Below, piece after piece: positions 52,745-60,619 of a stretch of DNA of 64,000 bases. Source of the DNA: Saprospira grandis DSM 2844 (GTDB taxonomy: Bacteria; Bacteroidota; Bacteroidia; Chitinophagales; Saprospiraceae). Location: NCBI RefSeq assembly GCF_000275825.1, contig NZ_JH719942.1, positions 1,359,268-1,423,267 of the forward strand. The letters run 5' to 3'. Under the pieces are notes generated by a model that ran no database searches, was not told where the DNA came from, and saw only the letters and a program-made list of their open reading frames with translations. Within the stretch, counting starts at the first letter, position 1. Every line of letters starts with the position of its first letter. The translations under genes and the position numbers were made by a program.

Positions 52745-53293
52745 ATGAAACATTTATTTCTATTCCTCTGCCTGTTCTGTAGCTCTTTTCTTTTTGCCCA
52801 ACATTATGAGGTAGGACAAGAATATAACTTTAGTAGCGAAGGCATTACTTATACCGTAAGCTATGATGAAGATGGCCGAGCACATGTCAGTCGCAGCCAA
52901 AATGAAAATACAGAAGAAAGTAAGGCCTATATTTTTACGGACCGAGACTACTGGACCAATATTTCTGCCGATGGCAATATTACAGAGATGGAAGCTACAG
53001 AAGACGCTCCTGTCGATAATTTTTGGATCATTAGCTTTGCCCCCACTAATGAAGAGGTGCAAGCCGTTCAAGTAGGCGGCCCTAAGCCCTCTGTAACTTT
53101 CTCTTGTATCTGCAAAAGAAGTTCTAAAGGCTCTTGTAGTGCCAGCTATATGATGAATGTTAATACTGCAACAATAACCTGCGTTCCAGAAGCAGGCTGT
53201 ATGCGCTGCAAACTTGTTGATAAAAAAGTAAAAGGTATTGAGTACCCCCATACCTTCCTAATTTTGGAAGCAGAAGAAATTATTTTTGAATAA
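52745..53293 (+). CDS. exported protein with Cys-rich insertion (tandem paralogue 1)
   Basis: The 182-residue protein has a signal peptide (MKHLFLFLCLFCSSFLFA). The N-terminal domain HYEVGQEYNF.., with FTDRDYWTNISADGN, is shared closely with the next gene. A segment of about 55 residues near the C-terminus holds seven cysteines (TFSCICKRSSKGSC, then TCVPEAGCMRCKLVD). It is absent from the paralogue and could form disulfides or bind metal outside the cytoplasm. The end, LILEAEEIIFE, again matches the paralogue's end. No family recognised. A terminator follows. Confidence 0.75.
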   Translation: MKHLFLFLCLFCSSFLFAQHYEVGQEYNFSSEGITYTVSYDEDGRAHVSRSQNENTEESKAYIFTDRDYWTNISADGNITEMEATEDAPVDNFWIISFAPTNEEVQAVQVGGPKPSVTFSCICKRSSKGSCSASYMMNVNTATITCVPEAGCMRCKLVDKKVKGIEYPHTFLILEAEEIIFE

Positions 53294-53308
53294 TTTGATG
53301 CCATTAAC

Positions 53309-53339
53309 AAAAAGCCTGACTACTTAGTCAGGCTTTTTT
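53309..53339 (+). terminator. rho-independent terminator
   Basis: AAAGCCTGACTA pairs with TAGTCAGGCTTT across a short loop and is followed by T-run; it lies between the tandem paralogues. Confidence 0.85.
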
Positions 53340-53366
53340 GTTATCTTAAAGTATTCTATAATTTTA
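53337..53366 (+). promoter_or_regulatory. possible promoter for the second paralogue
   Basis: TTTG (53337-53340) and TAATTTTA (53359-53366) are spaced by 18 bp; the -7 box deviates at its last base. It overlaps the T-run of the preceding terminator. Confidence 0.4.
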
Positions 53367-53378
53367 CAAGCAAATACA

Positions 53379-53768
53379 ATGAAGCACTTATTTTTATTCC
53401 TCTGCCTATTCTGCAGTTCTTTTATTTTTGCTCAGCATTATGAGGTAGGCAAAACCTATAACTTTGATGGCAAAAAAGTACAGCTTTCGGTCCGTTACGA
53501 CGACAAAGGACAAGCCCATATTAGCCAGAAAGCACAAACCAAAGAAGTAGAGGACCAAGCCTACTTTTTTACGGACCGAGACTACTGGACCAATATTTCT
53601 GCCGATGAAAATGTTGTGGAGATGGACCTAGTAGAAGATGCTCCCGTTCATCACTTCTGGGTCATCGACCTCAATGGCGAGCCCACAAAAGCAACCCCCT
53701 ATAGCGAATATAAAGGCGGGGAAGGATCTCAGCTCCTTTTAGAAGCCAATAGCGTCATTTTTGAATAA
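53379..53768 (+). CDS. exported protein without Cys-rich insertion (tandem paralogue 2)
   Basis: The 129-residue protein shares its signal peptide (MKHLFLFLCLFCSSFIFA), HYEVGKTYNF, the FTDRDYWTNISADEN block and the C-terminal LEANSVIFE with its upstream neighbour, but lacks the seven-cysteine segment. The pair shows recent duplication followed by insertion or loss of a module. Function unknown. It is followed by the first copy of the 35-bp terminator repeat. Confidence 0.75.
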   Translation: MKHLFLFLCLFCSSFIFAQHYEVGKTYNFDGKKVQLSVRYDDKGQAHISQKAQTKEVEDQAYFFTDRDYWTNISADENVVEMDLVEDAPVHHFWVIDLNGEPTKATPYSEYKGGEGSQLLLEANSVIFE

Positions 53769-53789
53769 GCACGAGCTATTCTAACAAAG

Positions 53790-53824
53790 AAAGCCCTCGC
53801 CCAATTTCAGGCGAGGGCTTTTGC
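53790..53824 (+). terminator. terminator, left copy of the 35-bp direct repeat
   Basis: GCCCTCGCC pairs with GGCGAGGGC across CAATTTCA, with AAA before and TTTT after. The complete 35-bp sequence recurs without mismatch at 55875-55909, on the far side of rloAB. Confidence 0.88.
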
Positions 53825-53873
53825 TTTTCTTTACGAAAAAACCGTATTTTGTGTAAAACAACACCCTATTTAT

Positions 53874-55229
53874 ATGCTTATTCGGTTTTTTGTTCGCAAC
53901 TTATTGTCATTTGAGGAAGAAGTAGAATTTAGCTTAGTCGCAGGCAAAGGTAGCCTCAAGCCAGAACATGTCATTCGTTCTAAGGGACGGAATGAAATTC
54001 CAATCTTGCGCTCAGCCCTCATATATGGAGCCAATGCCTCTGGAAAGTCTAACCTGATTAAGGCCTTAGCCTTTCTTCAATTTATGGCGCTAAAAGGGCC
54101 TACAGATGCACAAAAAGAAATTCCAGTTAGCCGATTTAAGCTCAGCGAGGAAGAAGGACTAAACTCTCGCTTAGAAGTAGAGATAAAAGTCGCTGAACAA
54201 TATTATGCCTACGGCTTACTGCTCAATAAAAAACAAATAGAAGAAGAGTGGCTATATCTTATTGATAAGGAAAAGGAAGAAAAAATATTTGAACGAAAGC
54301 AAAGCACTGAAGGACTTCAACTCTCCTTGGGCCAACAGCTGATCAAAAATACCGAAGATCAACAGTTTATACAGTTTGTAGGACGAGGCACCCCTAAAAA
54401 TAAGACTTTTTTAAAGGAATGTATTGACCGAAATGTTTCTTTTGTCTCCGCTATTACAGCCGTATACAACTGGTTCGAGCATCAACTCAAAATTTTCTAC
54501 CCTCACTCTAAGTTTAGAGGAATAGAATTTAAACTCTCTGATAACTCTGAATTTAAACAGTCGATCTCTAAACTGCTTCAGCATTTCAAAACAGGCATAC
54601 ATAGTCTGCAAACAATTAGCCTGAAAGACTTAAGCCAAATTCAAGGTATTCCCGCTGAAGTAATCGAAGATGTTGTTGCAGAATTAGAATTTGGTAAACG
54701 AGCACTTATTAGCTCTGCAGACCATATCAATAGTTTTGCCCTAGAAAAAGACAATAAAGGAGAACTAACCGCTTATAAACTGGCGAGTAGCCATTTGCAT
54801 AAATCTGGTAAAGAAATTCTATTTGAATTGGCCGAAGAATCTGATGGTACACGCCGACTCATCGACTTTATTCCCATGTTATTAGACTTACAAGAAAATA
54901 ATGTGGTTTACCTAGTCGATGAATTAGACCGAAGCATGCACCCGATCTTAAGCAAAGGCTTATTAAGTTATTTTCTAGCCTATGCGAGCCCTCAAAGCCA
55001 ACTTATTGCCACTACTCATGAATCAAATTTACTCGACCTCAAAATGTTTCGAAAAGATGAAATTTGGTTTATCGAAAAAAAGAAAAACTCTGCCTCTAAG
55101 CTGTACTCTCTAGCCGCTTTTAAACCAAGAGCCGACAAAAATATTAGAAAAGGCTACTTGCTCGGCCGATATGGCGCTATTCCGTTTTTAGCCAATCCCC
55201 AAAATTTAGCCTGGTCATGGGAAGAATAA
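53874..55229 (+). CDS. RloA/AbiL-type AAA ATPase
   Basis: The 451-residue ATPase belongs to the AAA_15/RloA type found with RloB in anti-phage or restriction-linked operons. Walker A is GANASGKS at residues 52-59, the Walker B region is NNVVYLVDELDRSMHP, and the sensor-like IATTHESNLLD is present. The C-terminus ends FKPRADKNIRKGYLLGRYGAIPFL, a common ending in the family. It overlaps the RloB frame by 13 bp, so they are translationally coupled. The likely role is abortive infection or phage exclusion; this is by family analogy. Confidence 0.87.
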   Translation: MLIRFFVRNLLSFEEEVEFSLVAGKGSLKPEHVIRSKGRNEIPILRSALIYGANASGKSNLIKALAFLQFMALKGPTDAQKEIPVSRFKLSEEEGLNSRLEVEIKVAEQYYAYGLLLNKKQIEEEWLYLIDKEKEEKIFERKQSTEGLQLSLGQQLIKNTEDQQFIQFVGRGTPKNKTFLKECIDRNVSFVSAITAVYNWFEHQLKIFYPHSKFRGIEFKLSDNSEFKQSISKLLQHFKTGIHSLQTISLKDLSQIQGIPAEVIEDVVAELEFGKRALISSADHINSFALEKDNKGELTAYKLASSHLHKSGKEILFELAEESDGTRRLIDFIPMLLDLQENNVVYLVDELDRSMHPILSKGLLSYFLAYASPQSQLIATTHESNLLDLKMFRKDEIWFIEKKKNSASKLYSLAAFKPRADKNIRKGYLLGRYGAIPFLANPQNLAWSWEE

Positions 55230-55870
55230 GACGCCCCTTTCTAAGAGTAGAAGAAGAACTATCTCCCAAATTATTTGTGGTCGCTACCGAAGGAAGATAT
55301 ACCGAACCTATTTACTTTGAAGCCCTGTCCGAAGAGCTAGATCATACTAAAGTACATCTAGAAGTCTTAACTAAAGATCATAATAACTCTAGCCCAAGGG
55401 CAGTCTTAGAACAACTAAATGCTTTTGCAGAAAATTATAGCCTAGATGAAGAAGATGAACTCTGGATGGTTATCGATAGAGATTATCAAGCTTAGTCTGA
55501 AAAAATGATTAAGGAGGTCGCCCAAATTTGTCACCAAAAGGCAGGCTACTTCTTAGCCTTAAGCAATCCCTGCTTCGAACTATGGCTTATTCTACACCTT
55601 GTTGATGTAAGTACCTTAGCTCCAAAAACACAGGAGTTACTTTTCCAAAATAAAAAAGTATCTTCTAACAAGACCTATAGTAAAAAAATGTTGGCCGACT
55701 ATTTAGGCGGCTTTAAAGAAGCGGACTATCCTGCACAAAAGCTAATTCCCAATGTTCAGGATGCTATTAAACGAGCAAAAAAGCTAGACCTCCACCCCAA
55801 TCACCGATGGCCCGACTACCTCTCTAGCCGACTATACCTGCTGCTAGAAAGCCTTCTAAACCTTGACTAA
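55217..55870 (+). pseudogene. RloB/AbiLii-type protein interrupted by an in-frame amber codon
   Basis: The frame encodes an RloB-type protein of 217 residues except for TAG at codon 93 (55493-55495). Before it lie VVATEGRYTEPIYFEAL and WMVIDRDYQA, which supply the Toprim-like Glu and DxD. After it come SEKMIKEVAQICH and LALSNPCFELWLILHLVD, a well-conserved RloB block. Both halves are in the same frame, so one base change (for example TGG to TAG) explains the break. The downstream half could restart at ATG 55505. The alternatives are a dead gene, suppression, or a sequencing error. It pairs with the ATPase upstream, whose function would then be incomplete. Confidence 0.85.
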
Positions 55871-55874
55871 TCAA

Positions 55875-55909
55875 AAAGCCCTCGCCCAATTTCAGGCGAG
55901 GGCTTTTGC
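55875..55909. terminator. terminator, right copy of the 35-bp direct repeat
   Basis: Identical to 53790-53824. It acts for rloB and, being symmetric with A and T runs on both sides, for the convergent serC gene. Confidence 0.88.
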
Positions 55910-55916
55910 ATTTTCC

Positions 55917-56984
55917 CTATGGCTTAAAGTTGTTCAGCAAATCAACGAGATGTTGTACCGATGCCAAATCCATGGCATTGTACATAGAAGCCCGAAAGCC
56001 CCCCACCGATCGGTGGCCCTTCAAACCACTAATGCCATTGGCCTCGCAATAGGCCAAAAAAGCCGCCTCATGCGCTGCCGTATCCGCCACAAAACAGGCG
56101 TTCATAACAGAGCGGTCTGCCTTGGCTACGGTGGGCCGGAAATTGGGATGCGCCTCTACCGCCTGATACAACAAATCGGCCTTTTCTTTATTCCGACGCT
56201 GCATGGCCTTTACGCCCCCCTGCCCCTGCACCCAACGCAAAGTAAGCATAGATACATAAATGGGATATACCGGCGGTGTGTTAAACATCGAGCCCTTTTT
56301 AACATGCGTCTGATAGTCGAGCATGGTCGGAATCTGACGCTGAATCTTACCCAAAATAGATTTGCGCACAATCACTAAAGTCACTCCCGCTGGCCCCAGG
56401 TTCTTCTGCGCCCCAGCATAAATTAAGTCGTATTGGTTGGCATCAATCGGGCCGCTAAAAATATCAGAGGACATATCCGCAACCAATAAACAACCCTCCG
56501 GACGCTCTGGCAAATGATGAAACTGACTCCCCCGAACGGTATTGTTGGTCGTTATATGCAGATATTTGCAATGGGCCGGAATCTGACAAGCTTTGGGAAT
56601 ATACGTATAATCTTTATCCGCAGAACTGCCCACAACCAGGACCTCTCCAAAGTTTTTGGCCTCTTTGATGGCTTTGGTCGACCAAGTCCCCGTATCAATA
56701 TAGGCCGCCGTTTCACCTTCTCCCAATAAGTTCATCGGGATCATGAAAAACTGCGAAGAAGCCCCCCCCGTTAGGAAAAGCACCTCAAAATCATCTTCTA
56801 GCTCCAAGAGCTCCCGCACCAAATCCCGAGCCTCATCTACTACAGCCGTAATCGGCTTAGAACGATGCGACATCTCTAAAATAGATAGCCCTTCTTGTCC
56901 AAATTCTTTTACCGCCTCGGCCGCTTCGGCCAAAACTGTGGCGGGTAAAATGGCTGGTCCAGCCGAAAAATTATGCTTCTTCAT
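55917..56984 (-). CDS. serC: phosphoserine aminotransferase
   Basis: The 355-residue PLP enzyme of serine synthesis begins MKKHNFSAGPAILPATV, the family's normal N-terminus, so ATG 56984 is chosen over 57005. The PLP-lysine lies in YAGAQKNLGPAGV. The substrate-binding segment HRSVGGFRASMYNAM, from GLKGHRSVGG onward, is near the C-terminus. It also has LEMSHRSKPI, typical of SerC. It follows the mazG-like gene on the same strand with 28 bp between. Confidence 0.96.
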   Translation of the reverse strand: MKKHNFSAGPAILPATVLAEAAEAVKEFGQEGLSILEMSHRSKPITAVVDEARDLVRELLELEDDFEVLFLTGGASSQFFMIPMNLLGEGETAAYIDTGTWSTKAIKEAKNFGEVLVVGSSADKDYTYIPKACQIPAHCKYLHITTNNTVRGSQFHHLPERPEGCLLVADMSSDIFSGPIDANQYDLIYAGAQKNLGPAGVTLVIVRKSILGKIQRQIPTMLDYQTHVKKGSMFNTPPVYPIYVSMLTLRWVQGQGGVKAMQRRNKEKADLLYQAVEAHPNFRPTVAKADRSVMNACFVADTAAHEAAFLAYCEANGISGLKGHRSVGGFRASMYNAMDLASVQHLVDLLNNFKP

Positions 56985-57012
56985 AAGGTTCTTTTTGTCA
57001 GCCAACTAGGGC

Positions 57013-57354
57013 CTATGATTTCAATTTGGGGTTGTTGGCATGCCGCTCGGCATCCCGAATTTTGCGCTTTTCCATAATGTCCTCCAAGGCTTGGCCCAAA
57101 TCTACCCCGGTCTGATTGGCCAAACAGAGCAATACAAATAAAATATCGCCCATCTCACTGCCCAAGTTCTCCTGAGCATTCGCCTCATCTTCCGCCCGCT
57201 TAAAAGATTGCTCCCCATAAATTCGAGCCATCAAACGAGCCAACTCCCCCACCTCTTCCATCAAAATGGCCGTATTGGTCAACTCATTATAATAACGAAC
57301 GCCCACCGTCTTGATCCAATGGTCTACGGCGGCCTGTGCTTCTTTTATTTCCAT
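57013..57354 (-). CDS. MazG-like nucleotide pyrophosphohydrolase
   Basis: The 113-residue helical protein has the metal-binding pattern ExxE-(about 25)-ExxD of the MazG/dUTPase superfamily: LMEEVGELARLMARIYGE, then ENLGSEMGDILFVLLCLANQ. Enzymes of this type hydrolyse non-canonical nucleoside triphosphates. It is probably cotranscribed with serC, without an obvious metabolic link. Confidence 0.9.
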   Translation of the reverse strand: MEIKEAQAAVDHWIKTVGVRYYNELTNTAILMEEVGELARLMARIYGEQSFKRAEDEANAQENLGSEMGDILFVLLCLANQTGVDLGQALEDIMEKRKIRDAERHANNPKLKS

Positions 57355-57407
57355 ATTCTAATTTGCATTCTTTATCTTCGTCCAGAACTTGTTCAAAATA
57401 AGATTTT

Positions 57408-57968
57408 ATGCAAGAAAATAAAAATTCTAAGGCGATTCCAGCTACCCAAGCTTGGCTAAAATCAGTGGTGCTCGACCTCCAACTTTGCCCTTTTGCCTAT
57501 GCCCCGCATCACCAAAATCGTATTGCCTACCACAGCTCTAAGGCCCAAACTGCAGAAGCGGCCCTGCTGGACCTTGAACAGGCTTTGCAAGAACTACAAG
57601 CTCATCCAGAAATTAGTACGAGCTTGCTCATTTTTGAAAGTGGCTTTGCCCAGTTTTTTGATTATCTAGATCTGCTCGATCTGGCCGATCTCCTCATTGA
57701 CCAAGTCGATTTGCGCGGCCATTATCAACTCGCCAGTTTTCATCCCAAATACCTTTTTGCTGGCGAAGATGAGCAGGCTAGCAGCCATTATAGCAACCGC
57801 TCGCCCTTCCCCATGCTCCACCTCATCCGAGAAGCAGAAATGGAACTGGCCCTGGCCCATTATCCCCAGCCCGAAAATATTCCTATCCGAAATCAAAGCC
57901 TGCTCAATGAACAGCCCCCTAGCTATTGGGCCAAAAAACTACAGGACTGTTATCTCGCTGAGGATTAA
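57408..57968 (+). CDS. DUF1415 family protein
   Basis: The 186-residue protein matches DUF1415: ATQAWLKSVVLDLQLCPFA near the N-terminus with the invariant Cys-Pro-Phe, LASFHPKYLFAG, NRSPFPMLHLIREAE and the final PENIPIRNQ. The function of this family is unknown. It is soluble and has no signal peptide. Divergent from the mazG-serC pair. A GC-rich element starts within a few bases of the stop. Confidence 0.92.
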   Translation: MQENKNSKAIPATQAWLKSVVLDLQLCPFAYAPHHQNRIAYHSSKAQTAEAALLDLEQALQELQAHPEISTSLLIFESGFAQFFDYLDLLDLADLLIDQVDLRGHYQLASFHPKYLFAGEDEQASSHYSNRSPFPMLHLIREAEMELALAHYPQPENIPIRNQSLLNEQPPSYWAKKLQDCYLAED

Positions 57969-57969
57969 T

Positions 57970-58122
57970 TTTTTTTGGGGCTGCCCCGCCCTGCGGGCGG
58001 GTCGGGCTGTGTCAGGGCTCGCAGGCCTGCTCGGCCCTGCGCAAAATTTCGCTACGCTCATTTTGCTGGGTCTGCGGCTTCGCCGCCCCCTTTTCCATCC
58101 CTCAGCCAGTCGCTTCGCTCCT
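57970..58122 (+). repeat. GC-rich interspersed element, copy 18
   Basis: TTTTTTGGGGCTGCCCC, CGCCCTGCGGGCG, GCTCGCAGGCCTGCTCGGCC, a CAAAATTTCG..CATTTTG stem, GGTCTGCGGCTTCGCCGC, TTCCATCCCTCAGCC and AGTCGCTTCGCTCC. Confidence 0.87.
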
Positions 58123-58144
58123 CTACATCCAAAAATATACACGC

Positions 58145-58465
58145 ATGTCGATTTCTGCCTTAAGTACTATTTTGGCCAAGGATTTCCCAAATTTAAAGGC
58201 CCAAGAAGAGACCCAGTTAGAGGAGGCGCTGGCCCAAGCCCTACTCCCCTATCTCAACCCCTTGCAAGAAGCCTTTTTTCAGCTTTGTTACCGCTGGGAT
58301 ATTCCAGAGCATAAGCTCCGACAGATTTTAATACAGCCCCAAGACCAGCCGATCAATCTCCTCCTGGCCCAATTGTTTATTAGTCGGGCCAAAGAAAAAT
58401 GGACCTACCGCCAAGCTTATCCCCAAAAAGAAGCCGATGAAGAAGATGGGGTCTCTCCTTGGTAG
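58145..58465 (+). CDS. small uncharacterised protein
   Basis: The 106-residue acidic, helical protein has no recognised domain. Features seen are a Glu/Leu-rich N-terminal helix (EETQLEEALAQALLPYLNPL), LCYRWDIPEHKLRQIL and a C-terminal basic-then-acidic tail. No signal peptide. It starts at ATG 58145 just past the GC-rich element and ends before another copy in the opposite orientation. The reading frame looks like Saprospira-type coding sequence, but support is mainly composition and length. Confidence 0.6.
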   Translation: MSISALSTILAKDFPNLKAQEETQLEEALAQALLPYLNPLQEAFFQLCYRWDIPEHKLRQILIQPQDQPINLLLAQLFISRAKEKWTYRQAYPQKEADEEDGVSPW

Positions 58466-58496
58466 AAACAAAGGCCAAACCAAAGCCCCGCGCTTC

Positions 58497-58619
58497 GGCC
58501 TAGGGGCCTGAAAGGGGGCCGCGCAGCGGCAGACCAAAGCCGCCAAAGGCGGCTGCAGGGCCGAGCAGACCTGCGAGCCATGCAAGGGCCCGGCCGCCAA
58601 AGGCGGCAGGCCCCAAAAC
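58497..58619 (-). repeat. GC-rich interspersed element, copy 19
   Basis: TAGGGGCCTGAAAGG, CCGCGCAGCGGCAGACC, GCCGCCAAAGGCGGC stem and AGGGCCGAGCAGACCTGCGAG, ending GGCAGGCCCCAAAA. It is in inverted orientation to copy 18. Confidence 0.85.
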
Positions 58620-58676
58620 AAAAAAAAAGGCCCGCCAAAGCAGACCTTCTTTTCCAAAGCATGACTGAGATTAACC

Positions 58677-59219
58677 CTAATCTCTGGGGGGAGGAGGACC
58701 ATCCCCACGCTCTCCGCGATGATGCTTGCCCCCTCTATGGTGCTTGCCGCCATGATGTTTTCCACCTCTATGATGGCCCTTCATGGCCTTGAGCACCTCT
58801 CTTTTAAAGCTCCTTTCGGCCTTTTGAAGCATCAGCACCTTGCGCAAAGGCAAAACCTTCTTAAACTCCTTATGGTATTTGCGCTCTAGGGCAATATGCT
58901 TTTCTTTGAGCTTCATTCTTTCTTCAAAAGCACCCTCTACCTCTTTGTCTGACATCAACGCCAAATCTTTTTGATGGAGGTCTTTGCCTTCTTTACGCAG
59001 GGCTTTCTTTTCTTCTTTAAAAGCCTCGTATACCGGCCAAAACTTTTTAGCCTCATCGCTAGACAAGTCTAGCTCTTTAGTTAAATACGCAATGCGAAGG
59101 GCTTCCATACGCTCCTTGCGAGGACCGTCTTCTTTGGGGCCACCTGCGGGGGGTTGTGCATTCAGGCCCAAGCTACCCAAAAAGAGTAGCATCATAAATG
59201 ATAAATACTTCATAGTCAT
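58677..59219 (-). CDS. exported CpxP/Spy-like protein with His-rich tail
   Basis: The 180-residue protein has a signal peptide ending around LNAQPP. The helical body has the LTKELDLSSDEAKKFWPVYE and LMSDKEVEGAFEERMKLKEK pattern of Bacteroidota proteins related to CpxP/Spy. The tail after residue 150 is made of repeated GKHHRG/GKHHGG units, a likely metal-binding tract. It is the third gene of an ECF sigma / anti-sigma group, where such proteins are thought to sense envelope or metal stress. The start at 59219 or at ATG 59213 (MKYLSF) both fit. Confidence 0.85.
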   Translation of the reverse strand: MTMKYLSFMMLLFLGSLGLNAQPPAGGPKEDGPRKERMEALRIAYLTKELDLSSDEAKKFWPVYEAFKEEKKALRKEGKDLHQKDLALMSDKEVEGAFEERMKLKEKHIALERKYHKEFKKVLPLRKVLMLQKAERSFKREVLKAMKGHHRGGKHHGGKHHRGGKHHRGERGDGPPPPRD

Positions 59220-59261
59220 CAGAATTTAGATTGTTGTTTAGGAACTGCCTTTTGGAGCAGT

Positions 59262-59903
59262 TTAGTGGAGCAAATCATCTTCAAGATCGTCTAGAACATC
59301 CAGATCTAGATACTCTTGAAGCTCGTCGTTGTTTGTTTCTTCTAGTAGTTCGGTTTCTATAGTGGCGCCATTGCGAGGGGGAAGCAAATTGGCTTCTAGT
59401 TGGTCCAAGGTGTTATCATCAACATAAGCCATGAGGTCATCCATAGGCAAATCATCTAGCTCGGCCAAAAGGTAAGTTTCGGCCATTTCACTATTGATGG
59501 CCATACTGTTGCTGTTGAGCCGAGGGTTATTGAGCAGCCAAAAGCTGGCGGCTCCTGCCAATAGGGCCACCGAGGCAGCCAAGCCTATTTTGGGCCAAAG
59601 GCGGTTCTTCTTTTTCCGGGCTCTGTTCTTCTTGAGGTCCAAGAGATTTTGCTCAAAGTAGCCAATTGGAGGCCCGCTGCGCTCTTCCGCTAAGGGCTTT
59701 TTATGTTGGGCCAAAAAGGGACTGATTTCAGTCAGTTCTTCTTCAGCCGCTAGGCGCTCTTCTAGGCGCTGGGGCAAATCTTGGAAATAATCCCTTGGGG
59801 GAGCAGTTCGATTTTGGGGCAAGGGCTGCCGATGCTTGGCCAAGAGCGGACTCATATCCGCTAGCTCTGCCCAAACTTCTGCTCCTTTTTTGGGGTCCTT
59901 CAT
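59262..59903 (-). CDS. membrane anti-sigma factor-like protein
   Basis: The 213-residue protein has a single membrane helix (near residue 115, IGLAASVALLAGAASFWLL). The cytoplasmic part holds two related units: ADMSPLLAKHRQPLPQNRTA..PPRDYF and TEISPFLAQHKKPLAEERSG..PPIGYF, an internal duplication. The outer part is acidic and ends in EYLDLDVLDDLEDDLLH. The start at ATG 59903 lies 1 bp past the sigma-factor stop. Position and topology support an anti-sigma role, although no canonical zinc-binding anti-sigma motif is present. Confidence 0.8.
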   Translation of the reverse strand: MKDPKKGAEVWAELADMSPLLAKHRQPLPQNRTAPPRDYFQDLPQRLEERLAAEEELTEISPFLAQHKKPLAEERSGPPIGYFEQNLLDLKKNRARKKKNRLWPKIGLAASVALLAGAASFWLLNNPRLNSNSMAINSEMAETYLLAELDDLPMDDLMAYVDDNTLDQLEANLLPPRNGATIETELLEETNNDELQEYLDLDVLDDLEDDLLH

Positions 59904-59904
59904 C

Positions 59905-60483
59905 TTATTGCTGTTTAATGTAGTTTTCAATTTTTTTTACGGCATGATGATAACTGGCCTTCAGGCTACCGACCGAAAGTTCTAGGACCTCGGCCATATC
60001 TTGATAGGGCATTTCATCATAGTAGCGAAGCAAAAATACCTGTCGCTGTCTATCGGGCAAAAGAGCTATGGCCTCTTGCAATAGATTTTGAATATCTTCT
60101 GCGGGCAAGTAGCTATCGGCTTGAGCGGGCGCCTGATGGTCCAAAAGCTCCAGACTTTCGGTCCGATGCCGCTTGCGCTTGCGCAAGTGGCTTAGGGCCT
60201 CATTGGTGGCAATTCGGTAGAGCCAGGTATAGAGTTTAGACTGTCCTCTAAACTTATCAATCCCCTTATAGACCTTAATAAAGGTATTTTGCAATACCTC
60301 ATCGGCTTCTTCATGGGGACCAAGCATCCCTCTCAAATGCCAGTATAGGCGCTCTTGATATTGTTGCACCAACTGACTAAAAGCACGCTCAAAACTTAGC
60401 GGCATTTGTAGTTGCTGTAGCAATTCTTGCTCCTCTGGCTGTAGGTAACTACTTTCTTCTAGGGCCATTTTTGTTTTGTTCAT
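59905..60483 (-). CDS. ECF-type RNA polymerase sigma factor
   Basis: The 192-residue sigma factor has region 2 (YQERLYWHLRGML, EADEVLQNTFIKVYKGI, YTWLYRIATNEALSHLRKRK) and region 4 (LPDRQRQVFLLRYYDEMPYQ, then DMAEVLELSVGSLKASYHHA). ATG 60483 (MNKTKMALEE) is preferred over a start at 60519. It heads a three-gene unit with the membrane anti-sigma-like protein and the CpxP-like protein, and probably controls its own operon and envelope-stress genes. Confidence 0.94.
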   Translation of the reverse strand: MNKTKMALEESSYLQPEEQELLQQLQMPLSFERAFSQLVQQYQERLYWHLRGMLGPHEEADEVLQNTFIKVYKGIDKFRGQSKLYTWLYRIATNEALSHLRKRKRHRTESLELLDHQAPAQADSYLPAEDIQNLLQEAIALLPDRQRQVFLLRYYDEMPYQDMAEVLELSVGSLKASYHHAVKKIENYIKQQ

Positions 60484-60565
60484 AGACCATCTTCCTTGTT
60501 TCGCTTCTAGGATGCCCAAAAAGGGCCTAGGTTTAATTTTTTTTTATTTATCTCCCTCATTTTAC

Positions 60566-60602
60566 AAAAAAAGGGCTGCGGAAGATCTTCCGCAGCCCTT
60601 TA
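60566..60602 (-). terminator. rho-independent terminator
   Basis: AAAGGGCTGCGGAAGATCTT is the left arm of a perfect 32-bp palindrome with a T-run on the minus strand. It closes the aldehyde dehydrogenase transcript. Confidence 0.88.
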
Positions 60603-60619
60603 GTAATTAGCTATTTAGC

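Noticed and set aside
52760..53251. 163-codon frame antisense to the Cys-rich exported protein
   Set aside because: The plus-strand gene has a signal peptide and a paralogue; the antisense frame has neither.
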